A stretch of DNA of 35,767 nucleotides from JANNRA01 sp031401035 (GCA_031401035.1 JANNRA010000016.1:1-35767); one strand, 5' to 3'. Positions 1-7,664 are shown, numbered from the stretch's first letter. Notes: generated by a model not told the origin, from the sequence alone. Made by a program: numbers and translations.

Positions 1-367
1 ACAGCCGCGCACGGTTTCACCGTGCCCTCGGCGCACAGCGGCTTCGCCGCACGCCGCCGCCACTACCTTCGTACACCGGAAAAACGTGCTCCCAACATCG
101 ACTTGACGCGGGCCGCCATAACAGGCCGTATGAGCTGGCGAATTGACATAAGCGGCGATTTCGAATTCGCCCCCGGTCCCCTCGGGCCCGCCCCCGAGCG
201 GTCGATGGCGCGGTCAGCGTTCGGGGCCAGGCGTTAGCAAGGGGGAATCAGGCCCCGGCCCGCGGCTGAGCGTGCAGCGGCTGGGGCTCCCGGGCTGGCA
301 AGGGCGCACGCGGGCGGCGGCGCGACCTCTGGAGGCCGCGCGTGGGGAGCCGGCGGTGGGCCGGTGT
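1..367. other. Non-coding flank beyond an IS91-type remnant
   Basis: No convincing gene is seen here. The stretch lies just beyond the stop codon of the transposase remnant at 368 and is locally more AT-rich around 100-170 than the rest of the window. It holds an inverted repeat (listed separately). In IS91-type elements the replication-origin end lies beyond the 3' end of the transposase gene, so this could include the old element end; that is inference only. The short forward open frame at 22-237 has no recognisable protein features. Confidence 0.4.
137..171. repeat. 8-bp perfect inverted repeat, possible IS91-type end structure
   Basis: GGCGAATT (137-144) is mirrored by AATTCGCC (164-171) with a 19-base spacer. 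It lies downstream of the transposase remnant, where an IS91-like origin end would be expected to form a hairpin. The function is inferred only from position. Confidence 0.35.
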
Positions 368-535
368 TCAGCGCGCGTCGTCGGGCAGCCAGCTCGGTTG
401 GGGCGGCGGCACGGGGCGCGGCGGCTCGAGCGGGAGCCCGAGGTGGGCGAGGATGCGGGCGATCACGCGCGGCGCGGCGATGGCCGCCACCAGGCGCAGG
501 CGCCCGCCGCAGTCCGGGCACGCCAGCCTTCGCGA
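368..535 (-). pseudogene. IS91-type transposase, C-terminal remnant
   Basis: The reverse-strand frame ending at 368 reads CPDCGGRLRLVAAIAAP, then a helix-like ARILAHLGLP segment and a proline-rich end. This zinc-ribbon, short-helix and Pro-rich tail is the layout I recognise at the C-terminus of IS91-family (Y2-type, rolling-circle) transposases. The catalytic tyrosine domain is absent: upstream of about 535 the frame turns into Arg-rich sequence with no family resemblance. It is therefore a decayed 3' fragment. The call rests on about 50 residues. Confidence 0.6.
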
Positions 536-579
536 TCGCAGCGACGCACGACCTCGTCGATGCGGTGCCCGAGACCGCC

Positions 580-717
580 TCAGCGGCGGAGGCGGTTGGC
601 GCCGTCGAGCACGGTCCAGGTCGAGGCGACGCTCTCGCCGCTGCCGCGCTGTTCGATGTCGCCGACATGCAGGTACGACGCCTCGGCGCGCTCCGGCGTG
701 ACGGAGGACAGCCCCGA
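580..717 (-). pseudogene. Possible tyrosine-recombinase (integrase) C-terminal remnant
   Basis: A short reverse frame runs between a TAA at 718-720 and a TGA at 580-582. It contains LSSVTPERAEASYLHVGDIE. The pattern (G)xSSVTxER..YLHVGD looks like the last motif of tyrosine recombinases, where GHSSVxxTERYLH carries the nucleophilic Tyr. There is no start codon or catalytic N-terminal part, so it is at best a fragment. It lies beside an IS91-type remnant and a small inverted-repeat element, consistent with a degraded mobile-element site. The family assignment is tentative. Confidence 0.35.
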
Positions 718-721
718 TTAG

Positions 722-810
722 CCTTGATCTGCGAAAAGACCTCAACCGATGCTCCGTGCCCCGCGCCGGCCTCCGCGTCTCTGCGGTGAGGAGGTATTGT
801 CAGATCACGG
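722..810. repeat. Small inverted-repeat element (copy 1 of family)
   Basis: CCTTGATCTG at 722-731 faces its mirror CAGATCACGG at 801-810 (9 of 10 matching). The right end read inward, CCGTGATCTGACAATA, matches the terminal repeat of the element at 5160-5361 (CCTTGATGTGACAATA) at 14 of 16 positions. The interior holds CACGGAG- and GCGGAG-type heptads on the reverse strand. It is about 89 bp with no coding capacity. It sits just after the 3' end of the acyltransferase gene. Confidence 0.55.
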
Positions 811-853
811 TGCGCTGTGAGTCGCCGCGTCACGCAGGGCCCATAGCGGCGCG

Positions 854-2575
854 TCACCGCTGGCACATCTGGCTCTCCGAGCCGACGCGAATCCATGTCG
901 TGGTTCGGCCGAAGAGGGGAACGCCGATGTAGCCGCGCAGGTGAAGACGATTCTCGCCGTCGAGGGACAGGGTGCAGTGGTAGGTGTTGCCGCTGGCGGG
1001 GTCGTAGATCGTTCCCCCCGTCCACACGTGCGCATCCTCCGCAGGCGCGAGACCGGAGAGGATCTGCACCCCGACGACCGACCGCTCGCGCAACGCCGGG
1101 TCGGGGTTGTACCGATCGCGCAGTTCGCAGCCGTGTTCGTCGAACGGAGACCGCAGCCACGTCACCCGTCCGCACAGGTCGCCGCCACAGTCGCTGACGT
1201 CGACCTGCGCGGCCCCGCCTTCCGCATGCCAGCGACCGATCGGCGATGCGGCAAACTGGGGAGCGGCGACGCTGGACGTTGCGGCCCCGACGGCGGCCCC
1301 GACGGCGGCCCCGACGACGATCATGGCGACGAGCACCACCCCGGCAGCCGTCAGGCCCGGAACAAGGCGCGGACGCAGCGCCCACGTCCTCGCTTTCATC
1401 CCGCACAGGAAGCGGGGCACGGCGAATGGCCGCACGAGGAAATGATAGATCGCCAGCGTCAGCGCCGACGAGACGACGAACAGCAGGACGAACTTGGTCC
1501 ACAGTCCCAGCGGCAGTTGGATCAGGAAGTAGCCCGGGATGACGATCGCCGCCTGATGCAGCAGGTAGACCGGGAATGCGGATTCGCTCAGGTAGCGCAG
1601 CGCCGGCGTCGTGAACGACAGGACCCGGCGCGCCCAGCCGAGGAACGCGAGCACGAAGCACCAGCCGGCGATCGCGGTGTGGGCAAGGAGTGTCGCCGGC
1701 GAGGCGAAGACGCCGAGCACGCCGAGCAGGAGCACCAGCGTCGCGAGGAGTCCGATCGCGAGCGCCCGGTTGCGCTCACGGTGCGCCGCCATCTCGAGGT
1801 GTGGAAACCGCGCCAGCAGGAACCCGGCGATCAGAAAGAGGCTGTAGTACGCAAAGTTTGCCCAGTCGTCGATGAGGTTCTGAAGTCCCGGCCAGCGCTC
1901 GCGCATCGTCACCTGAATGACCGCCAGGGGGAGGATCGGTGCATAGACCCAGACGGGGGACATCCCGTCCTTGAACCACTCCCGCGCGCGCAGGATGCGC
2001 CCGAACAGGGGCAGGTACAGGATGGTGAAGGTGAGGAGGTAGACGACGAACCAGAGGTGCGCCCAGGTGAAGCGCGACAGATCGCTGAAGAAGCTCGGCA
2101 GAAACTCGAAGAAGCCCTCCGTGAACGGCGCCGCCACGGGCAGGCCGGAAGGGATCACCTGGAGGAAGCTCTCCTGCAGCGCCGGGGCGACGTACAGGCC
2201 GGTGTAGTTCGCGTCGAGCCCGCTCGAGAGCTCGAGATATTTGATCGACGGCATGAGCAGGATGCAGCCGGTCACCAACGGGACGAAGAGACGGAAGAAG
2301 CGCTCCTTCAGGAACTCGCCGGTGCCGCGCCTCGAGAGCGACGCGAAGGCCGACCACCCCGCCAGCAGAAAGAACAGCGGCATGTGCCAGAGGCCGATGA
2401 AGCCGCACAGGATGAGGAAGACGAACGACACCTCCGTGTTGCGCACGTGGTAGAAGGGCGCCGGGTTGAAGACCATGCCGACGTGGAAGAGCAGCAGCAG
2501 GTAGGTCGCGAATACCCGCAGCCAGTCGATGTCGGAGCGACGCGCGTCGCCGTCGGAGCGGGTGTTGGAATTCAT
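854..2575 (-). CDS. Acyltransferase-3 family membrane protein fused to DUF2147
   Basis: 573 aa. Residues 15-400 form a multi-helix membrane acyltransferase of the acyltransferase-3/OpgC type. IDWLRVFATYLLLLFHVG carries the expected early Arg20 and His31, followed by LFFLLAGWSAF and repeated hydrophobic helices. Such proteins move acyl groups onto sugars or glycans at the inner membrane. After a further hydrophobic segment (about 411-435), residues 447-573 match DUF2147: GRWHAEGG, CGGDLCGRVTWL, NPDPALRER, WTGGTIYDP and GYIGVPLFGRTTTWIR. DUF2147 is usually a free-standing small exported protein, so the fusion is unusual. The start has a strong GGAGG site 8 bases upstream and overlaps the TetR stop by 4 bases (ATGA), so the two genes are co-transcribed. 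The acylated substrate is unknown. Confidence 0.9.
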   Translation of the reverse strand: MNSNTRSDGDARRSDIDWLRVFATYLLLLFHVGMVFNPAPFYHVRNTEVSFVFLILCGFIGLWHMPLFFLLAGWSAFASLSRRGTGEFLKERFFRLFVPLVTGCILLMPSIKYLELSSGLDANYTGLYVAPALQESFLQVIPSGLPVAAPFTEGFFEFLPSFFSDLSRFTWAHLWFVVYLLTFTILYLPLFGRILRAREWFKDGMSPVWVYAPILPLAVIQVTMRERWPGLQNLIDDWANFAYYSLFLIAGFLLARFPHLEMAAHRERNRALAIGLLATLVLLLGVLGVFASPATLLAHTAIAGWCFVLAFLGWARRVLSFTTPALRYLSESAFPVYLLHQAAIVIPGYFLIQLPLGLWTKFVLLFVVSSALTLAIYHFLVRPFAVPRFLCGMKARTWALRPRLVPGLTAAGVVLVAMIVVGAAVGAAVGAATSSVAAPQFAASPIGRWHAEGGAAQVDVSDCGGDLCGRVTWLRSPFDEHGCELRDRYNPDPALRERSVVGVQILSGLAPAEDAHVWTGGTIYDPASGNTYHCTLSLDGENRLHLRGYIGVPLFGRTTTWIRVGSESQMCQR

Positions 2576-3276
2576 GGTTGTGCCTCCTTCATCAGACCGC
2601 CGACGACGAACTGGACGACCGTGTCCTCGGCGACCTGCTCATCGATCCTCTGCGGGGATGGATCCCAGTGGCGGTGCACGGCCCAGGTGACGATCGTCTC
2701 CAGGATGACGCGGGCCGCGACCCCGGTATCGGGAACCGGGACAAACTGTTTCAGCCTGATCCGGTTCTCCAGATAGGTGGCGAGCGCCTCCAGCACGGTG
2801 CCGCGGGCACCGGCGAACCACACGGCCGCGAGTTCCGGATGGAACTGCGCCGAGCGATCCATCAGTTTGATGCCGCGGCGATTCGTACTCAAGGTCTGGT
2901 AGATCTCGCGGACGATCGCCGTGAGCTCCGCCCGCCCGTCGGTGACCCGCTTGCGGCCGAGCGCGGCCACCAGCGCCCGCAGGGGCGGCAGCGTGGCCAC
3001 CCGGTTGCGGACGTGCTGGAGCGTCTCGCCAGGCCGCGGCGTGGGCAGCGGCAGCGTGCGTGGGATCGTCAGCGAGTGCTCGGCATCCGCAGAGCGCACG
3101 ACGAGGTCGAAGAGTGCCTCTTTGCTCTCGACGTAGAGGTAGAGCGTGCCCTTGCCAACGCCCATCGCCGCGGCGACGTCGGCCATCTGCGTGTGTGCGT
3201 ACCCTCGCTCGATGAAGACCTGGGTGGCGCAGTCGACGAGTTGCTGGAAACGGTCGGGGGGAATCATGCGCGACAT
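2572..3276 (-). CDS. TetR/AcrR family transcriptional regulator
   Basis: 234 aa. The N-terminal helix-turn-helix is clear: LVDCATQVFIERGY, then TQMADVAAAMGVGKGTLYLYVESKEALF, the classic TetR DNA-binding domain (about residues 10-55). The C-terminal ligand domain is less conserved and includes RGTVLEALATYLENRI and LETIVTWAVHRHW. It is the first gene of an operon with the downstream acyltransferase, which it overlaps by 4 bases. A near-perfect 19-bp palindrome lies on its own promoter (3292-3310), so autorepression is very likely. The predicted transcription start falls within a base or two of the ATG at 3276. The message may therefore be leaderless, or translation may begin at Met4 (3267). The ligand is unknown. 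Confidence 0.93.
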   Translation of the reverse strand: MSRMIPPDRFQQLVDCATQVFIERGYAHTQMADVAAAMGVGKGTLYLYVESKEALFDLVVRSADAEHSLTIPRTLPLPTPRPGETLQHVRNRVATLPPLRALVAALGRKRVTDGRAELTAIVREIYQTLSTNRRGIKLMDRSAQFHPELAAVWFAGARGTVLEALATYLENRIRLKQFVPVPDTGVAARVILETIVTWAVHRHWDPSPQRIDEQVAEDTVVQFVVGGLMKEAQP

Positions 3277-3283
3277 GGGCGTA

Positions 3284-3311
3284 CGTATACATGACCGACT
3301 AAGTCAGTCAA
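3284..3311 (-). promoter_or_regulatory. Promoter of the tetR-acyltransferase operon
   Basis: On the reverse strand, TTGACT (3306-3311) is a 5/6 match to the -35 box. TATACG (3284-3289) is a 4/6 match to the -10 box. The spacer is 16 bases. The predicted start is about 3277, next to the tetR ATG. The -35 box and spacer are covered by the palindromic operator. Confidence 0.6.
3292..3310. promoter_or_regulatory. Palindromic TetR-type operator
   Basis: TGACCGACTAAGTCAGTCA is a 19-bp inverted repeat: the two 9-base arms match at 8 of 9 positions about a central A. It lies in the divergent gap between tetR and the membrane protein gene and covers the tetR -35 box. Binding would repress tetR-acyltransferase and could also affect the forward gene. 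Confidence 0.65.
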
Positions 3312-3377
3312 GCGCGCTACCGCACGCTCGCCGGCGGCGTGTGCGGCGGCGCGCTGCGCCTGCTACTCCCCGGCGCC

Positions 3378-5165
3378 ATGCCGCGTACGAATCGAGTTCC
3401 TCCCGCCGCCGCGGGCGGCTCGACGGTGGAGCGATCGGCCGCGCAGACGGGGCAACGCGTCGTGCGAGGTTTCCGCCGGGCGTTGCCGCTGGCGCTGCTG
3501 ATCGCCTCCCTGGCGCTGCTCTTCGCGCCCGGGTTCGCCGATCACCTGCGCTACGCCGCCGATCCGTGGCGGTTCAACGACGACGTCCGCCAGCAGATCT
3601 GGCCGCTGCTCCGCCAGGCGGACGCGGAACTGTTCCGCGGCGACTACATCGCCGACTACTACCTCGCCTTCCTGCCGCGCGGGGTTCGCCCCCTGTACGC
3701 GCTGGGCGGGCTGGTGGCGGATGCGAGGACGGTGAGCAAGGTGCTGCCCTCCGTCGAGCTGCTGGTGGTGGTGGCGGCGCTGACGGCGGCGACCTGGGCC
3801 CTGGCCGGCGCCGGCGCCGCCTGGGGCACCGGGGCGTTGTGCCTGTCGACCGGCGTCTATCTCGATCGCATGGCGGGCGGGCTGCCGCGCTCGTTCGCGT
3901 TCCCGCTCGTCGCCCTGGCGGTGCTGGCGCTGGTCCGCGGCGCGCCGCGCAGCCTCTGCGCCCTGACCGTCGCCGCCGCCGCGTTCTACTATCCGGCCGC
4001 GGTCCTGCTCGGCGCCACCACCGCCGCCTACCTCCTGCTGATCCCGGCCGCCGCGCGCGGCGCGGCGCGGTCGTGGTCGCTGCGTCGGCGCTTCGCCCAC
4101 CTCGCCGCGACCGCGACGGCGGTCGCGCTGCTCGGCGGCCCGGCCCTGCTCGCCGGGCGCGCCTACGGCCCCCGACTCGGCGCGGCCGACATCGCTGCAT
4201 ACCCGGAAGCGGGGCCGGGCGGCCGCTACGGCGCCGTCGACCTGCCGCTCTACGGCCAGTTCCTCGTCCGGGTCGGCGAATCGATCGCCCAGCCGCTGCT
4301 GTCGACCGGGCCGCCCTGGCACGCGGCGCTGCGCGACCGGGCGCGCAAGGCCGCCCGAGGTAGCTGGTTGCCGTTCCTCTTCGGCGCCGTCGTCCTCGCC
4401 GGCGGTGTATCGCTGCTGCTCGCCCGCGCCGGCGCCCGACGGCTGCTCGCCCTGGTCGGGACGGCCGTGGCGCTGTACGGACTGGCGTTGGCGCTGTGGC
4501 CGCACCTGTATGTTCCCAGCCGCTACGTCGCCTACAGCCTGGGGGTCGTCGTCCCCGTGCTCGTGCCGGCCGCGATCGTCTCGCTGGCCCAACGCTGGCG
4601 CCTCACCCGCGCCGCCGCGGGAGCGATCGCCGTGGTCGTCGTCGCCGCGCTGGTGCTGATGTTGGGTGGGCGCGGGCCGGGGACCCAGGGATTGATGGAG
4701 CCGATAGCGGAGGCCTCGCGCCCGCTCTACGGCGTCCTGGCGCGCCTGCCGCCGGACGCCGTGATCGCCGGCTGGCCGGGCGAGGCCATCGAGAACGTCC
4801 CCTACCTGAGCGGCCGCAGCATCCTCATCGGCTACGAGACCCACCAGGCCTTTCACCGCGGCTATCTCGATGAGATGCGCCGGCGCATGACGGCGCTGAT
4901 CGACGCCTATTTCGCCGCCGACCTGGCGCCCCTGCGGCGCCTCCGGCAGGAGTTCGGCGTCACCCATCTGCTCGTCGACCGCGAGCACTACGCGGGTCGC
5001 CCGCCAAGCTACTTCAAGCCCTTCGACGCGATCATCGCGCGGGCGGCGCGGCAGGCGCCCGCACAGCCCGCGCCGCTCTGGGCGGAAGCCGGCGAGCCGG
5101 TCTACGAGGCCGGCCCGCTGCTGCTGCTCGATCTGGACCGCCTCCCGCCAGCGCCTGAGCCTTGA
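3378..5165 (+). CDS. Polytopic membrane protein, GT-C-like
   Basis: 595 aa from ATG 3378; a GTG at 3339 would add 13 residues, and neither start has a good ribosome site. A first helix (LPLALLIASLALLFAPGF) is followed by an external loop with FNDDVRQQIWPL, then about nine more hydrophobic segments, and a soluble C-terminal part (about residues 450-595) including AGWPGEAIENVPYLSGR and THLLVDREHY. An acidic Asp-Asp motif after the first helix, many helices and a C-terminal globular domain are the layout of GT-C membrane glycosyltransferases, which use lipid-linked sugars. No specific family is recognised, so the function stays putative. The final codons CCT-TGA lie inside a repeat element (5160-5361), which may have replaced the original C-terminus. 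Confidence 0.75.
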   Translation: MPRTNRVPPAAAGGSTVERSAAQTGQRVVRGFRRALPLALLIASLALLFAPGFADHLRYAADPWRFNDDVRQQIWPLLRQADAELFRGDYIADYYLAFLPRGVRPLYALGGLVADARTVSKVLPSVELLVVVAALTAATWALAGAGAAWGTGALCLSTGVYLDRMAGGLPRSFAFPLVALAVLALVRGAPRSLCALTVAAAAFYYPAAVLLGATTAAYLLLIPAAARGAARSWSLRRRFAHLAATATAVALLGGPALLAGRAYGPRLGAADIAAYPEAGPGGRYGAVDLPLYGQFLVRVGESIAQPLLSTGPPWHAALRDRARKAARGSWLPFLFGAVVLAGGVSLLLARAGARRLLALVGTAVALYGLALALWPHLYVPSRYVAYSLGVVVPVLVPAAIVSLAQRWRLTRAAAGAIAVVVVAALVLMLGGRGPGTQGLMEPIAEASRPLYGVLARLPPDAVIAGWPGEAIENVPYLSGRSILIGYETHQAFHRGYLDEMRRRMTALIDAYFAADLAPLRRLRQEFGVTHLLVDREHYAGRPPSYFKPFDAIIARAARQAPAQPAPLWAEAGEPVYEAGPLLLLDLDRLPPAPEP

Positions 5166-5361
5166 TGTGACAATAAACAGTGCACACGGAGGAACGGAGC
5201 AACGGAGACGACCTGCCACCGGTGACGTTGCGTCGGCCCCGCAGCCGCACCTGCACGGTTCCTTAGGATCATCGGCGATGCCGTTCGCGAGATCCGCCAT
5301 CCACCGCGTCTCGAGCACCGATGCCTCCGCTGCTCCGTGTAAAGCTATTGCCACATCAAGG
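5160..5361. repeat. MITE-like inverted-repeat element (copy 2 of family)
   Basis: The left end CCTTGATGTGACAATA (5160-5175) and the inverted right end (5361 back to 5346, CCTTGATGTGGCAATA) match at 15 of 16 positions. After a small indel, both arms continue with ACACGGAG..CGGAG. The total is about 202 bp. The left arm includes tandem (A)CGGAG heptads at 5184-5208. There is no transposase inside, so it resembles a non-autonomous miniature element. It supplies the stop codon (5163-5165) of the membrane protein gene. Confidence 0.65.
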
Positions 5362-5643
5362 TTCGGTCCCGGACTCGCCCCGCTGATCTTCGGTCTGGTC
5401 GATACCTGGAACGTTCAGTCGCTGAGCGGCGGCACCTACAAGGATCGCTGTGAACTGCGACGTAACGCCGAGTATCGCACGTGGGATACGGGCATCCGAC
5501 GGCCAGCTGGATCGGTCCCTGTTGGTTGACATCGCCATAAGGGCAGGACTAGGTCCGCTGAACTGGAAGTGGCAATCCGCGCGGTGACATGCCGCGACAC
5601 TGCACCGGCTTGGAATCGGATTCGTAACTGACCGGAGGCACCT
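5362..5643 (+). other. Upstream region of secreted-protein gene, no gene seen
   Basis: This stretch is noticeably less GC-rich than its surroundings. It contains a TTGACA at 5526-5531 that could be a -35 box, but no good -10 box at the right distance. A GGAGG ribosome site at 5634-5638 serves the gene at 5644. A forward open frame ends at 5529 but shows no recognisable protein. Confidence 0.4.
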
Positions 5644-6435
5644 ATGTTCCGCTCGACAAATACGTTGGTGCGATTGATTCGCGGGCCTGCTGCCGTTTGG
5701 ATTCTTCTCGCGCTCTTTCCAGCGTATGCGGCGGCGCAAACGATCTCCGACAGCACATTTCTCAACGCCAATTGGACCGGCACCCAGTTCGTTTCCGGTA
5801 GCGGCGGCTCCAGCACCGGCGTTCAGGTCTTGGCCGGCGGCGATCCGGGGCCTTTTCGTAACGTGACCGATCAACTGAATGCAGCGCCCGCGGGAAGCCA
5901 GACGATCGTTCTCAGCACCCACATCTATGATCCCTTCACCTATGACCCGTCCATCTCCGGTGCCCTCAGTTCGCTCGACTATTCCGAGGACGCAGCGTGT
6001 ACGGCAGGGTGCTTCGGTGATGGGCAGTCCACCGGGCCAGCGCTGATTCAGGGCGGAATCCTGTACATCCTGAGCAGCAGCTCGGTCGTCACCGGGCCAG
6101 GTCTCGCATGGTTGCCGCATGCACTGAGTGCCCTGACCGCGGCGGATTTCGGGCGGGTGGACGTGACACCGCTCACGATCTTCGACAACACGCAGCATCC
6201 GGATTTCTCCGCTGGCGGCGCTCCGCTCCAATTCGGATTCTTCCGGGCGAACGGCACTGGTATCAATGGCGGCGCGTACACCCTGGCGGCCGGCATCGAC
6301 AATTGGCAGGTCACGCTCGTGCGAGCCGTACCGGCGTCCCCGGCTGCCGCTCCCGCAGTTGGAAACGTAGGGCTGGTCGTTCTCGCCGGCATCCTTGCCA
6401 TGCTCGCGATGAAGTTCCTGCGCCGCGCAGGTTGA
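5644..6435 (+). CDS. Secreted protein of unknown function with IPTL/PEP-CTERM-like tail
   Basis: 263 aa. A signal peptide is clear: basic start, hydrophobic AVWILLALFPA, and likely cleavage after AYAAA. The body is rich in Ser, Thr, Gly and Asn with no recognised enzyme motif; a short loop DAACTAGCFGDG holds the cysteines. The C-terminus reads VGNVGLVVLAGILAMLAMKFLRRAG: a short linker, one hydrophobic helix and a terminal Arg-Arg cluster. This is the layout of IPTL- or PEP-CTERM-type sorting signals, where the tail is processed by an exosortase-like enzyme. The ATG has GGAGG five bases upstream. Codon use and base composition differ from neighbouring genes, which hints at later acquisition. 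No exosortase is in the window. Confidence 0.75.
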   Translation: MFRSTNTLVRLIRGPAAVWILLALFPAYAAAQTISDSTFLNANWTGTQFVSGSGGSSTGVQVLAGGDPGPFRNVTDQLNAAPAGSQTIVLSTHIYDPFTYDPSISGALSSLDYSEDAACTAGCFGDGQSTGPALIQGGILYILSSSSVVTGPGLAWLPHALSALTAADFGRVDVTPLTIFDNTQHPDFSAGGAPLQFGFFRANGTGINGGAYTLAAGIDNWQVTLVRAVPASPAAAPAVGNVGLVVLAGILAMLAMKFLRRAG

Positions 6436-6680
6436 GTGCGTCTGACAGCCTCAATCGCGACACCCAGACGGTGACCGTTCCCGGCGGGTGAGCCCCGGGG
6501 GCAGCCCCACGCCGCCAGGAACGCGGGCGTCAAAAGAGCGTGAGGTTGTGTTTGGCAGGTGCCAGACACGACGTGTCCGCCTGACGATTGTAGATAGGCC
6601 GCATTAACCGAGAATCGCGCCGGACCGCCAGGTATTGGACGTCGGGATACGGCGATCCGAGCGTCGCGAGGGGGCGGGCG
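6436..6680. other. Convergent intergenic region with paired palindromes
   Basis: This lies between two convergent genes. At 6548-6569 a 22-bp inverted repeat (GTGTTTGGCA-GG-TGCCAGACAC, 9 of 10 pairs) overlaps a perfect 13-bp palindrome GACACGACGTGTC at 6565-6577. The density of overlapping dyads is typical of repetitive extragenic palindromes and could also stop transcription from both sides. No coding sequence is seen. Confidence 0.5.
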
Positions 6681-7664
6681 TCACAGCGGGGAATCCGCGG
6701 CGAGCTCCACCGAACGCAGGCGCGCGCTGACGCTGGGCGACGGGTGCACGGTGATCAGTTCGTCGGCGTCGGCGTGCGTGGCGAACTCGGCGAGGTAGTC
6801 GCGCACCTGCGCCGCGGTCCCGACAGCGGCGTAGCGGCCCATGTGCCGCAGGTGTCGGCCCTCGGGCGATTCGAGCAGGGCGTCGGCTTCGTCGTCGCTG
6901 AGGGTTCGGCCGCGGCCGAGCAGCGCTCTGACGCGCCAGCGTCGCACGGCGGCGAACAGCGCTTTCGCGTCGTCGGCGTTGTCCGCCGCGACGACGTTGA
7001 CGCCCGCGATGACGTAGGGCTGCGCCAGTTGCGCGGAGGGGCGAAACTGCTTGCGGTACAGTGCGACGGCCTCCTGCAGCGCATCTGGCGCGAAATGCGA
7101 CGCGAAGGCGTACGGCAGGCCGAGCGCCGCGGCGAGCTGCGCGCCGAACAGCGACGAGCCGAGAATGTAGAGCGGAACGTTGGTCCCCTTGCCCGGCGTC
7201 GCGTCGATGCCGGGAATGCGTGATTCAGCGCCGAGGTAGGCCTGCAGCTCGAGCACGTCCTCGGGAAAGGTGTCCGCCGCACCCGGCGTGCGGCGCAACG
7301 CCCGCAGCGTCGCCTGGTCGGAGCCGGGGGCGCGCCCGAGCGCCAGATCGATGCGCCCCGGGTGCAGACACTCGAGCGTGCCGAACTGTTCCGCGATCGT
7401 AAGCGGGGCATGGTTCGGCAGCATGATGCCGCCCGCGCCCAGACGGATCGACTCCGTGTGGGTCGCGATGTGCGCGATGAGCACACTGGTCGCCGACGAT
7501 GCGATCGTCGGGATGTTGTGGTGCTCCGCGTACCAGATGCGCCGATACCCCAGCGCCTCGGCGCGCCGTGCCAACGTCACGCTGGCGAGGAAGCTGTCGC
7601 GCGCGGTCTGCCCGGCGGCGACGAAGGCGAGATCGAGGATCGACAGGGGGATCGGCATGGCCAA
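6681..7664 (-). CDS. LLM class flavin-dependent oxidoreductase
   Basis: 327 aa. The sequence begins PLSILDLAFVAAGQTARDS and continues ARRAEALGYRRIWYAEHHN, SSATSVLIAHIATHTESIRLG, MLPNHAPLTIAEQFGTLE and GRIDLALGRAPG. These are hallmarks of the bacterial luciferase-like monooxygenase fold, most like the 'luciferase family oxidoreductase, group 1' subgroup. Such enzymes use FMNH2 to oxidise small organic substrates; the substrate here cannot be told. Length is full for the family. The gene follows the alpha/beta hydrolase on the same strand after 51 bases, so the two are probably co-transcribed. Met3 is an alternative start; no strong ribosome site is visible. Confidence 0.92.
   Translation of the reverse strand: MAMPIPLSILDLAFVAAGQTARDSFLASVTLARRAEALGYRRIWYAEHHNIPTIASSATSVLIAHIATHTESIRLGAGGIMLPNHAPLTIAEQFGTLECLHPGRIDLALGRAPGSDQATLRALRRTPGAADTFPEDVLELQAYLGAESRIPGIDATPGKGTNVPLYILGSSLFGAQLAAALGLPYAFASHFAPDALQEAVALYRKQFRPSAQLAQPYVIAGVNVVAADNADDAKALFAAVRRWRVRALLGRGRTLSDDEADALLESPEGRHLRHMGRYAAVGTAAQVRDYLAEFATHADADELITVHPSPSVSARLRSVELAADSPL

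Noticed and set aside
941..2776. Long forward open frame (611 codons) opposite the acyltransferase
   Set aside because: Composition is Arg/Glu/Gln-rich without domain-like patterns. It is the mirror of a strongly supported gene in high-GC DNA.
3363..5354. Reverse open frame of 663 codons opposite the GT-C-like gene
   Set aside because: Low-complexity Arg/Gln/Gly sequence, no start context, and it covers a well-supported membrane protein gene.
5167..5529. Forward open frame covering the inverted-repeat element
   Set aside because: It spans both element ends and has no recognisable domain; most likely chance.
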